This document shows positions 24,159-31,658 of a stretch of DNA of 33,582 nt, piece after piece. Position 1 is the first letter of the stretch. Each line of letters opens with the position of its first letter. Source of the DNA: Candidatus Gastranaerophilales bacterium. GTDB lineage: Bacteria; Cyanobacteriota; Vampirovibrionia; Gastranaerophilales; Gastranaerophilaceae. Made by a program: the position numbers and the translations under genes. The DNA lies in assembly GCA_944325575.1 (NCBI GenBank), contig CALVAR010000025.1:1-33582 (forward strand), in the 5' to 3' direction. Under the pieces are notes generated by a model. That model was not told the origin of the DNA and did no database searches. It saw nothing but the letters and a program-made list of their open reading frames with translations.

Positions 24159-24350
24159 ATGGCTAAAGATAAATTGGAAAAAGTTTCGATTAAACTTACA
24201 AGAAGCTTAATCGGTTCTACAAAAGACCAAATCAAAGTTGTTAGAGCTCTTGGTTTGAAAAAGACAAACGATGTTGTTGAACATTTTGCAAGCCCGACAA
24301 TTATGGGTATGGTAAATAAAGTTCCTCACCTCGTAACAGTAATTAAGTAA
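24159..24350 (+). CDS. rpmD: 50S ribosomal protein L30
   Basis: A 63-residue large-subunit protein. The start KDKLEKVSIKLTRSLIGSTKDQIKVVRALGLKKTNDVVEH is the standard L30 domain, including the basic loop that contacts 23S rRNA. The ATG at 24159 follows AAAGGAAATAATAACA. It lies between rpsE and rplO in the expected spc order, 34 bp after rpsE and 21 bp before rplO. Confidence 0.95.
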   Translation: MAKDKLEKVSIKLTRSLIGSTKDQIKVVRALGLKKTNDVVEHFASPTIMGMVNKVPHLVTVIK

Positions 24351-24371
24351 TTATAGAAAAGGATATATAAA

Positions 24372-24824
24372 ATGGCAGACAGAATAACACTAGAAGACTT
24401 AAGACCTGCTGAAGGCGCTACTCACAGATCAAAAAGAGTGGGAAGAGGCAGAGCAACAGGTGTTGGTAAAACATCAGGAAGAGGCCACAACGGTGAAGGT
24501 CAACGCTCAGGCTCAAGCGCAAAAAGAGGTTTTGAAGGCGGTCAGATGCCCTCTTACAGACAAATGCCTAAATTAAAAGGCTTTACTAATTTTGCTGCAT
24601 TAAATACAGCAGAAATAAACGTTAAAGATATCGAAAAACTCGATGCTTCTGAAATCGATCTTACATGGTTGATTCAAAACGGTAAAGTTCATCCGAAATC
24701 AGAAGTTTTAAGAGTTTTGGGCAACGGCGAAATATCAAAAGCTGTTACGGTTAAAGCAAGATACTTTACACCTTCTGCTAAAGAAAAAATTGAAAAAGCA
24801 GGCGGTAAAGCTGAATTAGTTTAA
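24372..24824 (+). CDS. rplO: 50S ribosomal protein L15
   Basis: A 150-residue large-subunit protein. The glycine-rich, arginine-rich tail typical of L15 is visible (KRVGRGRATGVGKTSGRGHNGEGQRSG...GGQMPSYRQMPKLKGF), followed by the globular domain to AGGKAELV. Length and start (ATG at 24372) are normal. It is followed by a 112-bp gap with a strong hairpin before secY. Confidence 0.96.
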   Translation: MADRITLEDLRPAEGATHRSKRVGRGRATGVGKTSGRGHNGEGQRSGSSAKRGFEGGQMPSYRQMPKLKGFTNFAALNTAEINVKDIEKLDASEIDLTWLIQNGKVHPKSEVLRVLGNGEISKAVTVKARYFTPSAKEKIEKAGGKAELV

Positions 24825-24833
24825 TAACATATG

Positions 24834-24876
24834 TTGCAACTGCACTGCCGACATCTGTCTAAATGTGCAGTTGCAA
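24834..24876. other. 12-bp perfect hairpin between rplO and secY
   Basis: TTGCAACTGCAC (24834-24845) pairs with GTGCAGTTGCAA (24865-24876) around a 19-nt loop. There is no T-run, so it is not an intrinsic terminator. It starts 9 bp after the rplO stop and might act as a processing or stability site that separates secY from the ribosomal part. Confidence 0.7.
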
Positions 24877-24936
24877 TCATTATATGCCGTCTTTATTTAA
24901 CTTTACGGGCGGACAAACAAAATGGAGAGAAATTAA

Positions 24937-26280
24937 ATGCAAAATGCAAGAATGAAACCGCCATCTATGGATGATGTGGTATCAATGTTTCAGGCTTCGG
25001 GGTTAAAAGCAAAACTACTTTTCACATTTGCAATGATTGTGATTTTTAGACTTGGCGTTGCCCTGCCTTTATATGGTATAAACAACGAAGTATTTTCTAA
25101 AATTGCACAGGGCAATAATATTATAGGTTTTATCGATTTATTTTCAGGCGGTGCATTAGCAAGCGTTTCTATACTTGCACTTGGTATAGGACCTTATATC
25201 ACAGCTTCTATCATAATGCAGCTGCTGACAGTTATAATTCCGCATCTTGAACAGCTTCAAAAAGAAGAAGGAGAAGCCGGAAGAAGAAAAATTTCACAGT
25301 ACACAAGATACTTTACAGTGTTCATTTCATTCTTTCAGGCAAGTATATTCTTACTGTATTTATTACATCAGGCTCCGGCAACAATTATGCCGGGCATATC
25401 TCATACGGTATTTTTCATAGGCTCAGCAATTATTCTGACAGCAGGCTCTGTTTTTGTAATGTGGTTAGCTGAACTTATGACAGAAAGAGGGATAGGAAAC
25501 GGCGGTTCTTTATTGATTTTCGTCGGTATCATATCGAGAATCCCGTTCTATTGTGAAAAAACAGGACAACTGGTTGCAAATGATTCTTCTTTACAACTTG
25601 GATTACTTTTACTGCTTGCAATTTTCTTTGCAACAATGATTCTTATTGTTATTATGCAGGAAGCCATAAGAAAAGTTCTTATAGTTAACCCCAAAAGACA
25701 GGTCGGCAACAAGATATATGGCGGAGTAAATACATATATTCCGTTTAAAATGAATCCGGGCGGTGTAATGCCTATCATCTTTGCAATCGCAATTTTACTG
25801 TTCCCGACAACGGTAATAAGCCTTATCGGACAGACAAATCTTCCTGCAGGACAATTTAAAGATGCTATTACATGGTTGTCTACAATACTAAGCCCGTCAG
25901 GCTGGGTACACTATGTACTTTATTTCTTGTTAATTGTTTTCTTAACATTCTTTTATGCTTCTATTATGCCAAATATGCAGCCTAAAGAAATTGCAAACAA
26001 TCTAAAGAAATATGGTTCATCTATACCGGGCATAAAACCAGGCAAACCCACCGCGGAAGCTCTTGATAAAATTCTTTCAAGGATAACCCTTCTGGGTGCT
26101 CTGTGCCTCGGTATAATAGCATTAATCCCGTCAGGAGCATCATATATTACAAATATAACAACCTTGCAAGGTATTGGAGCAACCTCTTTAATCATCATGG
26201 TTGGTGTTGCACTTGACTTTATCAATCAGATTAAGACACAGCTTCTTGCAAGAAATTATGAAAGCTTCTTAAAAGAATAA
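24937..26280 (+). CDS. secY: Preprotein translocase subunit SecY
   Basis: The channel-forming protein of the Sec translocon, 447 residues with ten membrane segments, which exports proteins such as the secreted ones in this window. The plug region and the start of helix 2 (FSGGALASVSILALGIGPYITASIIMQLL) and the helix-5 ERGIGNGGSLLIF motif are clear. NPKRQVG and the later GIKPGKPTAEALDKILSRITLLGA segment mark the ribosome and SecA contact loops. The ATG follows GGAGAGAAATTAA. Normally adk and map follow; here a terminator and a minus-strand gene do. Confidence 0.96.
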   Translation: MQNARMKPPSMDDVVSMFQASGLKAKLLFTFAMIVIFRLGVALPLYGINNEVFSKIAQGNNIIGFIDLFSGGALASVSILALGIGPYITASIIMQLLTVIIPHLEQLQKEEGEAGRRKISQYTRYFTVFISFFQASIFLLYLLHQAPATIMPGISHTVFFIGSAIILTAGSVFVMWLAELMTERGIGNGGSLLIFVGIISRIPFYCEKTGQLVANDSSLQLGLLLLLAIFFATMILIVIMQEAIRKVLIVNPKRQVGNKIYGGVNTYIPFKMNPGGVMPIIFAIAILLFPTTVISLIGQTNLPAGQFKDAITWLSTILSPSGWVHYVLYFLLIVFLTFFYASIMPNMQPKEIANNLKKYGSSIPGIKPGKPTAEALDKILSRITLLGALCLGIIALIPSGASYITNITTLQGIGATSLIIMVGVALDFINQIKTQLLARNYESFLKE

Positions 26281-26304
26281 AAGATGTATTAAACATCAGA
26301 CAAC

Positions 26305-26337
26305 AAAAAGACCTCTTATAAATCAAGAGGTCTTTTT
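26305..26337. terminator. Bidirectional intrinsic terminator
   Basis: AAAAAGACCTCTT (26305-26317) pairs with AAGAGGTCTTTTT (26325-26337) around a 7-nt loop. It has A- and T-runs on both sides, so it can end secY transcription and also that of the convergent gene at 26336, whose stop overlaps the right arm. Confidence 0.9.
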
Positions 26338-27178
26338 AATGTAAAATAGGATGTTCTTTTATTTGTTCCAAATATCTTTGAATTACCGGCTCCGGCATAT
26401 AAGAATAAAGTATCCCCAAATCAGAGCAATTTATTTTTCTACCGTTTGCAAAAGCCAATCTTTCTTTTATTATTTCATTTGGGTCGCTTGTTCCAAATTT
26501 TCTAATAAATTTCTTAAAGTCCCTGCCCTTTGGCAGAATAAAAAACCTGCGTCCTCTTTTATAATGAGCGACATGAGCATCAAACATTGAATTAGATATA
26601 ATGCAAGGTTTAATATTATTTTTCAGACAATACTCTATTGCAAGTTGATCAGTGATTTTTGCTATACCGGAAAACGCTGTTTCATTATTATTTTGAATAT
26701 AATCAATGCATATCCTGTCACCGACAATACCATATTCAGGGTAATCTTTCAGTAAATTTTTATCCTGAAGAAGAGAAAACCAAAAGTCGTTTTTTTTCAC
26801 TTTTGTCAAATCCGATATTGTAATATAACCAATTTCTCTTTGTGTTCCGTCCTCAACAAGATAGTATGTAGTTGTCAAATCCTCAGAAGATTTTGCTATG
26901 CCGATCTCATAAGGAATTTTTTCCATACAATTTTTATCAGAGTTATAAACTTTTTTATAAATTATCGCCCTGTCCAGAGGATTTTGTTCAACTAAAACAG
27001 GAACAAAAAATCTGCCGTTTGCACATTCATCATGATTTAGCTTGAATTTTCTTATTTGCGTTGATGGCTCAAAAGTATCGTGCGAAAGTTCATTAATATA
27101 TCGCACACCGCTATTATTCAAAAATGTTTTTAACTTTCGAATCGGAAATAAGTTTAAATTTTTTATTCGATTAATCAT
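26336..27178 (-). CDS. GNAT-like protein of unknown function
   Basis: A 280-residue protein inserted in the opposite direction between secY and infA. The mid-part, TQREIGYITISDL, then YGIVGDRICIDYIQNNNETAFSGIAKITDQLAIEYCLKNNIKPCIISNS, reads like a GNAT fold in which the substrate strand is followed by the acetyl-CoA helix. GRRFFILPKGRDFKKFIRKF lies beyond. No signal peptide is present. Its first 40 residues are basic (INRIKNLNLFPIRKLKTFL). It shares a style with the GNAT-like gene at 11570. The assignment is moderate and no substrate can be named. No Shine-Dalgarno precedes ATG 27178. Confidence 0.55.
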   Translation of the reverse strand: MINRIKNLNLFPIRKLKTFLNNSGVRYINELSHDTFEPSTQIRKFKLNHDECANGRFFVPVLVEQNPLDRAIIYKKVYNSDKNCMEKIPYEIGIAKSSEDLTTTYYLVEDGTQREIGYITISDLTKVKKNDFWFSLLQDKNLLKDYPEYGIVGDRICIDYIQNNNETAFSGIAKITDQLAIEYCLKNNIKPCIISNSMFDAHVAHYKRGRRFFILPKGRDFKKFIRKFGTSDPNEIIKERLAFANGRKINCSDLGILYSYMPEPVIQRYLEQIKEHPILH

Positions 27179-27815
27179 TCTGAAAAATTATTAAATACCC
27201 AATAAACTTAAAACAAAAAAAATAAAAAATTGCCAATAGATTTTAAATATATTTATAATGTGCTTAAGCCGATTAACATAAAAAAAATGTTTGCAAAGTT
27301 GTTGCAAACATTAAATAAACACGAGGATATTAAGAGAGAGAGAGAGTATATGGATAAAACTTATTAATCTTTTTTAATTTATAGTTCAATCAATAACTTA
27401 AATATATATTATTTCTTCCTTTAAATTTTTGATTTCCCTTACTCTTTTATAAAGTATTTTTGTTTAAAAAAATTGCCTTAATATTTTTTATTTATTAAGA
27501 AATATTAACAAAAGTATCGGTAAAAAATGCTTTGTTTTTTTTAAAATAGAATAATTAAACAGTTAAATAAACTTAATAAAAATTCACGTAAAAGCCCGAA
27601 ATGAGAGGCTTATAAACAATAGCAATTTTATTAAAAACACCCATATATTTAATAAACAATCATACATCAATTTAAACAAATATGGTCAAAATTTAATAAA
27701 ATCAATGAAAAAAGCTTGCTTGAATATTTTGAGCATGTAAGATTAATAAAGTAAGGGATAATTGTGTGTAAATCACATCCCGAAAATTAATAACACAACA
27801 GTCAAAGAAGGTAAA
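27179..27815. other. Long AT-rich gap upstream of infA
   Basis: About 640 bp with very low GC and no convincing gene. It contains a perfect 10-bp stem ATGTTTGCAA/TTGCAAACAT (27287-27311, loop 5 nt). A (GA)7 run at 27333-27346 leads into a five-codon reading frame, ATG at 27350 to TAA at 27367. Many TTTAAA-like tracts follow. The promoter of the infA-rpsD cluster must lie near its end, but I cannot assign it. The in-frame GTG at 27762 is upstream of the infA ATG at 27816 and is not preferred. Confidence 0.6.
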
Positions 27816-28031
27816 ATGGCAAAAGATGTAATTGAATTCGAAGGCAAGATTTTAGAGTCACTACCAAACGCAATGTTTAGAGTCGAACTGGAAAACGGAC
27901 ATGAAATTCTTGCTCATATATCAGGAAAAATCAGAAAGAATTTTATTAAAATTCTTCCCGGAGATAAGGTAAAAGTTGAAATGACTCCATACGATCTCAC
28001 AAGAGGAAGAATCACCTACAGATTAAAATAA
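27816..28031 (+). CDS. infA: Translation initiation factor IF-1
   Basis: A 71-residue OB-fold factor that binds the A site of the 30S subunit during initiation. The sequence [37 protein letters not shown] and [23 protein letters not shown] matches the family throughout. ATG at 27816 is preceded by GAAGGTAAA. The stop codon is part of a hairpin with a UUCG loop. It is the first gene of the infA-to-rpsI cluster. Confidence 0.97.
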   Translation: MAKDVIEFEGKILESLPNAMFRVELENGHEILAHISGKIRKNFIKILPGDKVKVEMTPYDLTRGRITYRLK

Positions 28032-28047
28032 TCGCTTCGGCGTTATT
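28027..28047 (+). other. UUCG-loop hairpin containing the infA stop codon
   Basis: AATAA (28027-28031) and CGC (28033-28035) pair with GCG (28040-28042) and TTATT (28043-28047) around TTCG, with one bulged T. The TAA stop is inside the stem. There is no T-run. Confidence 0.6.
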
Positions 28048-28119
28048 CATATATAAAGTGTTCCGCCTCTCGGGACATACGCGGCAAAAACAATATAAAT
28101 ACTAGATAAGGAAACAAAA

Positions 28120-28233
28120 ATGAAAGTAAGAGCATCAGTAAAAAAAATGTGCAAAGACTGCAAATTCATCAGAAGAAGAGGAAGAATCACAGTTATTTGC
28201 AAAAACCCTAAACATAAACAAAGACAGGGCTAG
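28120..28233 (+). CDS. rpmJ: 50S ribosomal protein L36 (zinc form)
   Basis: A 37-residue protein, [15 protein letters not shown] followed by [22 protein letters not shown]. The zinc ligands Cys11, Cys14, Cys27 and His32 are all present, so this is the C+ form. The ATG at 28120 follows AAGGAAACAAAA. It lies between infA and rpsM as in many bacteria. It was too short to be listed by a typical length cutoff and was found by reading the spacer. Confidence 0.95.
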   Translation: MKVRASVKKMCKDCKFIRRRGRITVICKNPKHKQRQG

Positions 28234-28234
28234 C

Positions 28235-28346
28235 GGATTTCTGGACGGGCACCGTGTGAGCAAAGCGAACCCAGCCCGGGGTGCGAAGCACGAAGTGAAC
28301 TGTTGCGCAGCAAAGTGAACGGCAGTGCTGAGCGAGAAAGAAATCC
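28235..28346 (+). other. Nested hairpin element between rpmJ and rpsM
   Basis: An outer stem GGATTTCT (28235-28242)/AGAAATCC (28339-28346) encloses GCACC (28249-28253)/GGTGC (28280-28284) and AGCAC (28287-28291)/GTGCT (28325-28329). The block is much more GC-rich than its surroundings and carries repeated AAAGCGAAC, CGAAGTGAAC and AAAGTGAAC words. It starts one base after the rpmJ stop. Confidence 0.65.
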
Positions 28347-28440
28347 AAGAGAACAAATTTTGGACAGCAAAAACTCCACAAGAGCAAAAGGCCGACAAAA
28401 TTAAACAAAAACAATCACTAAATTAAAATAAGGAGACACA

Positions 28441-28806
28441 ATGGCAAGATTGGCTGGGGTTGATTTACCCCGTAACAAAAGAATGATAATCGCATTAACC
28501 TATATCTACGGTATAGGTCCAACTCGTTCTGCTAAAATCTTAGAAGCTTGCGGTATTTCACAAGACTTAAGAACAGACGATTTGACAGATGACGATATCA
28601 AAAAATTAAGAAACGAACTCACAAATTATCACATCGAAGGTGACTTGAGAAGAGAAGAATCTCTTAACATCAAGAGACTTTCTGAAATCAACTCTTACAG
28701 AGGTATGAGACACAGAAGAAAACTTCCCGTAAGAGGACAAAGAACAAAGACTAACGCAAGAACAAGACGCGGTAAAAAAACAGGACCGGTAAGTAAGAAA
28801 AAATAG
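28441..28806 (+). CDS. rpsM: 30S ribosomal protein S13
   Basis: A 121-residue small-subunit head protein. Hallmarks are [14 protein letters not shown], the helix-hairpin-helix [14 protein letters not shown], and the end [32 protein letters not shown] at 28441 follows AAGGAGACACA. Its stop TAG (28804-28806) is the 5' side of a stem in the next spacer. Confidence 0.97.
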   Translation: MARLAGVDLPRNKRMIIALTYIYGIGPTRSAKILEACGISQDLRTDDLTDDDIKKLRNELTNYHIEGDLRREESLNIKRLSEINSYRGMRHRRKLPVRGQRTKTNARTRRGKKTGPVSKKK

Positions 28807-28905
28807 CAATCGTCTGCCTGAGTGAAGAAATACTAAATTTTCAAAGAAGAAAGACCGTAAGAACGTAAGATATTTAGTACTAACTTCACAAGAGCAAAAT
28901 TGCTA
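28804..28905 (+). other. Nested hairpin element between rpsM and rpsK
   Basis: Three nested pairings: TAGCAAT (28804-28810)/ATTGCTA (28899-28905), GTGAAG (28822-28827)/CTTCAC (28884-28889), and TACTAAAT (28831-28838)/ATTTAGTA (28872-28879). The outer stem includes the rpsM stop codon. The downstream part CACAAGAGCAAAA also occurs at about 28377 in the previous spacer. Confidence 0.7.
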
Positions 28906-28957
28906 TAAAAATATCGGATTACAGTTATAACAAGAGTAATAATTAAAGGAAATAAAA

Positions 28958-29344
28958 ATGGCAAGACCAATAAAAACAAAAAAGAAAGAAAAAAAGAATG
29001 TATTGCAGGGTGTTGTTCACATTCAATCAACATTTAACAATACAATCGTAACTTCTTGCGATACTCAGGGTAATGCTATTGCATGGGCATCTGCAGGCGG
29101 ATGCGGTTTCAAAGGAGCAAGAAAAGGAACTCCTTTTGCAGCACAATCTGCAGCAGCTTTGGTAGCAAAAAAATCAGTTGACCAAGGAATGAAAAAAGTT
29201 GAAGTATACATTAAAGGACCCGGCTCAGGACGTGAAACAGCTATCAGAGCTATTCAGGCAGCAGGTCTGGAAATTACTTTAATCAAAGACGTTACTCCGA
29301 TTCCACACAACGGATGCCGTCCGCCTAAGAAGAGAAGAGTATAA
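28958..29344 (+). CDS. rpsK: 30S ribosomal protein S11
   Basis: A 128-residue protein of the 30S platform. [46 protein letters not shown], then [25 protein letters not shown] and [16 protein letters not shown], span the whole family. The ATG at 28958 follows AAAGGAAATAAAA. Length normal. Confidence 0.97.
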   Translation: MARPIKTKKKEKKNVLQGVVHIQSTFNNTIVTSCDTQGNAIAWASAGGCGFKGARKGTPFAAQSAAALVAKKSVDQGMKKVEVYIKGPGSGRETAIRAIQAAGLEITLIKDVTPIPHNGCRPPKKRRV

Positions 29345-29345
29345 C

Positions 29346-29473
29346 GGATTTTGTGCGGCTGTGGAGTTGACCGTAAGGGAACGAACAGCCATGCGAGTGG
29401 GTTTCTCGAAGTGAAAAATTTTTAGAATAAAAATTTGTAACGAAGTACAAAAACACACGAGCGCCGATAATCC
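29346..29473 (+). other. Nested hairpin element between rpsK and rpsD
   Basis: Outer GGATT (29346-29350)/AATCC (29469-29473) encloses GGCTGT (29357-29362)/ACAGCC (29385-29390) and AAATTTTT (29416-29423)/AAAAATTT (29429-29436). Its edges, CGGATT near the stop codon and AATCCAAGA, are the same as those of the element at 28235. Confidence 0.6.
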
Positions 29474-29532
29474 AAGATATAAAGTCATTCTCACAAAGTT
29501 AAGTAAAATTTAAGAAAACAAAGGAGTCAAAA

Positions 29533-30132
29533 TTGGCTAAATATACAGGACCTTCAAATAAATTATTCCGTAACTACGGTGTTACGGATTTATCTAACAG
29601 AAAGTTGGTTTCTTCTTTGAGACAGACTGCTTCAGGTCAGCATGGTGCTGCAAGAAAAAAACTTTCTGACTATGCTATTCACTTAAACGAAAAGCAAAAA
29701 ATCAGACTTACATATCTCGTAAGCGAAAAACAGTTTGCAAAATATTACAACAAAGCTGCAAGAACAAAAGGCGTTACAGGTACAGTTCTTTTACAGTTAT
29801 TAGAAAGAAGACTTGATAACACATTGTTCAGAGCTGGTTTTGCAACTACAAGAAAACAGGCAAGACAAATCGTAAATCACGGTCACGTGCTTGTTAACGG
29901 CAAAAAAGTTGATATTCCATCATACCTAGTTAAAGCAGGCGACGAAATCACAATCAGAAGCAGAAGTGCTGAATTCGTTAAAACTGTTATGGAACCGTTA
30001 GATGTAGCTGCTCCTCAATGGATGACAGTTGATGCTAACGCACAAAAAATCGTATTCGACAGAATTCCCGAAAGAGAAGAACTCGATCCTGAATTTAAAG
30101 AACAGTTAGTAATTGAGTACTACTCAAAATAA
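29533..30132 (+). CDS. rpsD: 30S ribosomal protein S4 (zinc-free form)
   Basis: A 199-residue primary 16S rRNA binding protein. The start is TTG at 29533, with AAGGAG at 29521-29526. The N-terminus [16 protein letters not shown] lacks the four zinc cysteines of the C+ form. The S4 RNA-binding domain ([48 protein letters not shown]) is at about 95-145. Downstream rpoA follows after 42 bp. Confidence 0.96.
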   Translation: MAKYTGPSNKLFRNYGVTDLSNRKLVSSLRQTASGQHGAARKKLSDYAIHLNEKQKIRLTYLVSEKQFAKYYNKAARTKGVTGTVLLQLLERRLDNTLFRAGFATTRKQARQIVNHGHVLVNGKKVDIPSYLVKAGDEITIRSRSAEFVKTVMEPLDVAAPQWMTVDANAQKIVFDRIPEREELDPEFKEQLVIEYYSK

Positions 30133-30174
30133 TCCACATAAAGTCCGAATAAAATTGAATTAGGAGAAAAAAAG

Positions 30175-31161
30175 ATGGAATTAAAAATTAAAAACGTAAC
30201 AACAACAACCGGATCTGACGGTTCACAATACGGAAAATTTTCTATTGAACCGTTAGAAAGAGGATTTGGTAATACAATCGGTAACGCACTGAGACGTGTA
30301 TTGTTGTCTTCATTGGAAGGTGCCGCCGTTACAGCAGTAAGAATCGAAGGTATTACTCACGAATACACTGCTATCCCCGGTATTGTTGAAGACGTTATTG
30401 ATATAATGCTGAATCTTAAGGGTATGGTTGTAAAAACTGACTCAAAAGAACCTCAGCAATTAAGATTGGACATAGACAGACCCGGTCCTGTTCTTGCTTC
30501 TGATATACAGCTTCCTGCAGGGGTAAAAATCGTAAACCCTGACTGGTTGATTTGTACAGTTGCAGAAGGCGGCTCTATCCACGCTGATATAGTTGTTGAA
30601 ACAGGTAAAGGATACATTGCTCACGATGTATTAAAAGATAACAACGGTTCTATGCCTATTGATATGCTTCCTATCGATGCTACATTTATGCCTATCAAAC
30701 GTGTAAGCTACAACGTAGAAAATACACGTGTTGGTGATGTAACTGACTTTGACAAATTAAATCTTGAAATTTGGTCAAACGGTTCTATCGATGTAAATGT
30801 TGCATTATCTCAGGCAGCAAACATCTTAATCGAACATTTCATGCAGATTGCAGCTATTACAGGAACTCCTGTTATATCTGTACCTCAGCCGGCAGCTGTA
30901 ATTGAAGAAGAAGTTGTTGCTGATACAAGTGCTCCTACAATTTCCATAGAAGATTTGGAATTGTCCGTAAGAGCATATAACTGCCTGAAAAGAGCGAGCA
31001 TAAACAACATGGCTGAATTATTGAAAAAATCAGAACATGATTTGTTAAACATCAAAAACTTCGGTAAAAAATCATCTGACGAAGTTATCGAAAAATTGCA
31101 CCAGTTTGGTTTGGACCTTATGCCAAATCCGGAAGGTGTAGATATGGACGAACTTGTATAG
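30175..31161 (+). CDS. rpoA: RNA polymerase alpha subunit
   Basis: A 328-residue subunit. The N-terminal dimerisation domain includes the start FSIEPLERGFGNTIGNALRRVLLSSLEGAAV and the later IEGITHEYTAIPGIVEDVIDIMLNLKG. A linker at about 236-250 leads to the C-terminal domain (IEDLELSVRAYNCLKRASINNMAELLKKSEHDLLNIKNFGKKS), which contacts promoter UP elements and activators. ATG at 30175 follows TTAGGAG. Length normal. Confidence 0.98.
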   Translation: MELKIKNVTTTTGSDGSQYGKFSIEPLERGFGNTIGNALRRVLLSSLEGAAVTAVRIEGITHEYTAIPGIVEDVIDIMLNLKGMVVKTDSKEPQQLRLDIDRPGPVLASDIQLPAGVKIVNPDWLICTVAEGGSIHADIVVETGKGYIAHDVLKDNNGSMPIDMLPIDATFMPIKRVSYNVENTRVGDVTDFDKLNLEIWSNGSIDVNVALSQAANILIEHFMQIAAITGTPVISVPQPAAVIEEEVVADTSAPTISIEDLELSVRAYNCLKRASINNMAELLKKSEHDLLNIKNFGKKSSDEVIEKLHQFGLDLMPNPEGVDMDELV

Positions 31162-31205
31162 TCTGTATTTAAGAACAGAAATAATTAAGAAAAAGGATAA
31201 ATAAA

Positions 31206-31643
31206 ATGAGACACCAGTCTAAAAAACATCACTTAGGAAAAGCACAAGACCAAAGAAATGCCTTGCTGCGTTCTTTAGCGACTGAACTTATTTTGCACGG
31301 TGAAATCAAAACTACTATGGCAAGAGCCAAAGCTCTTAAACCTTATGCAGAAAATATTATCACTCTTGCAAAACAGGGTACTCTTCATTCAAGAAGATTG
31401 GCTGCAAAATTCATATTTGACAAAGAAACAGGCAAATTTATGAATTTTGAAACAGGCGAAGTCTTAGAAGGCGTAGAAAAGGCAGATAAAGAAAAGAAAG
31501 CTGTTGCTCAGACAATTTTAAGAAAATTGTTCTCAGAAACAGGCAAAAAATACGCTAACAGAAACGGCGGTTATACAAGAATATACAGAATGCCACCAAG
31601 ACGCGGCGATGCGGCTGAAATGGCACTAATTCAGCTTGTATAA
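31206..31643 (+). CDS. rplQ: 50S ribosomal protein L17, with internal insertion
   Basis: A 145-residue protein, compared with about 116-127 in most bacteria. The core MRHQSKKHHLGKAQDQRNALLRSLATELILHGEIKTTMARAKALKPYAE and the end NGGYTRIYRMPPRRGDAAEMALIQLV are typical. Between them, at about 73-100, is an inserted hydrophilic stretch ETGKFMNFETGEVLEGVEKADKEKK. ATG at 31206 follows AAAAAGGATAAATAAA. It overlaps none of its neighbours, and truA begins 15 bp after its stop. Confidence 0.95.
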   Translation: MRHQSKKHHLGKAQDQRNALLRSLATELILHGEIKTTMARAKALKPYAENIITLAKQGTLHSRRLAAKFIFDKETGKFMNFETGEVLEGVEKADKEKKAVAQTILRKLFSETGKKYANRNGGYTRIYRMPPRRGDAAEMALIQLV

Positions 31644-31658
31644 CGGGAGAACTCTCCT

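Noticed and set aside
28135-28414. Minus-strand frames over rpmJ and the following spacer
   Set aside because: They are antisense to rpmJ and to a structured GC-rich spacer; composition and lack of a start signal argue against coding.
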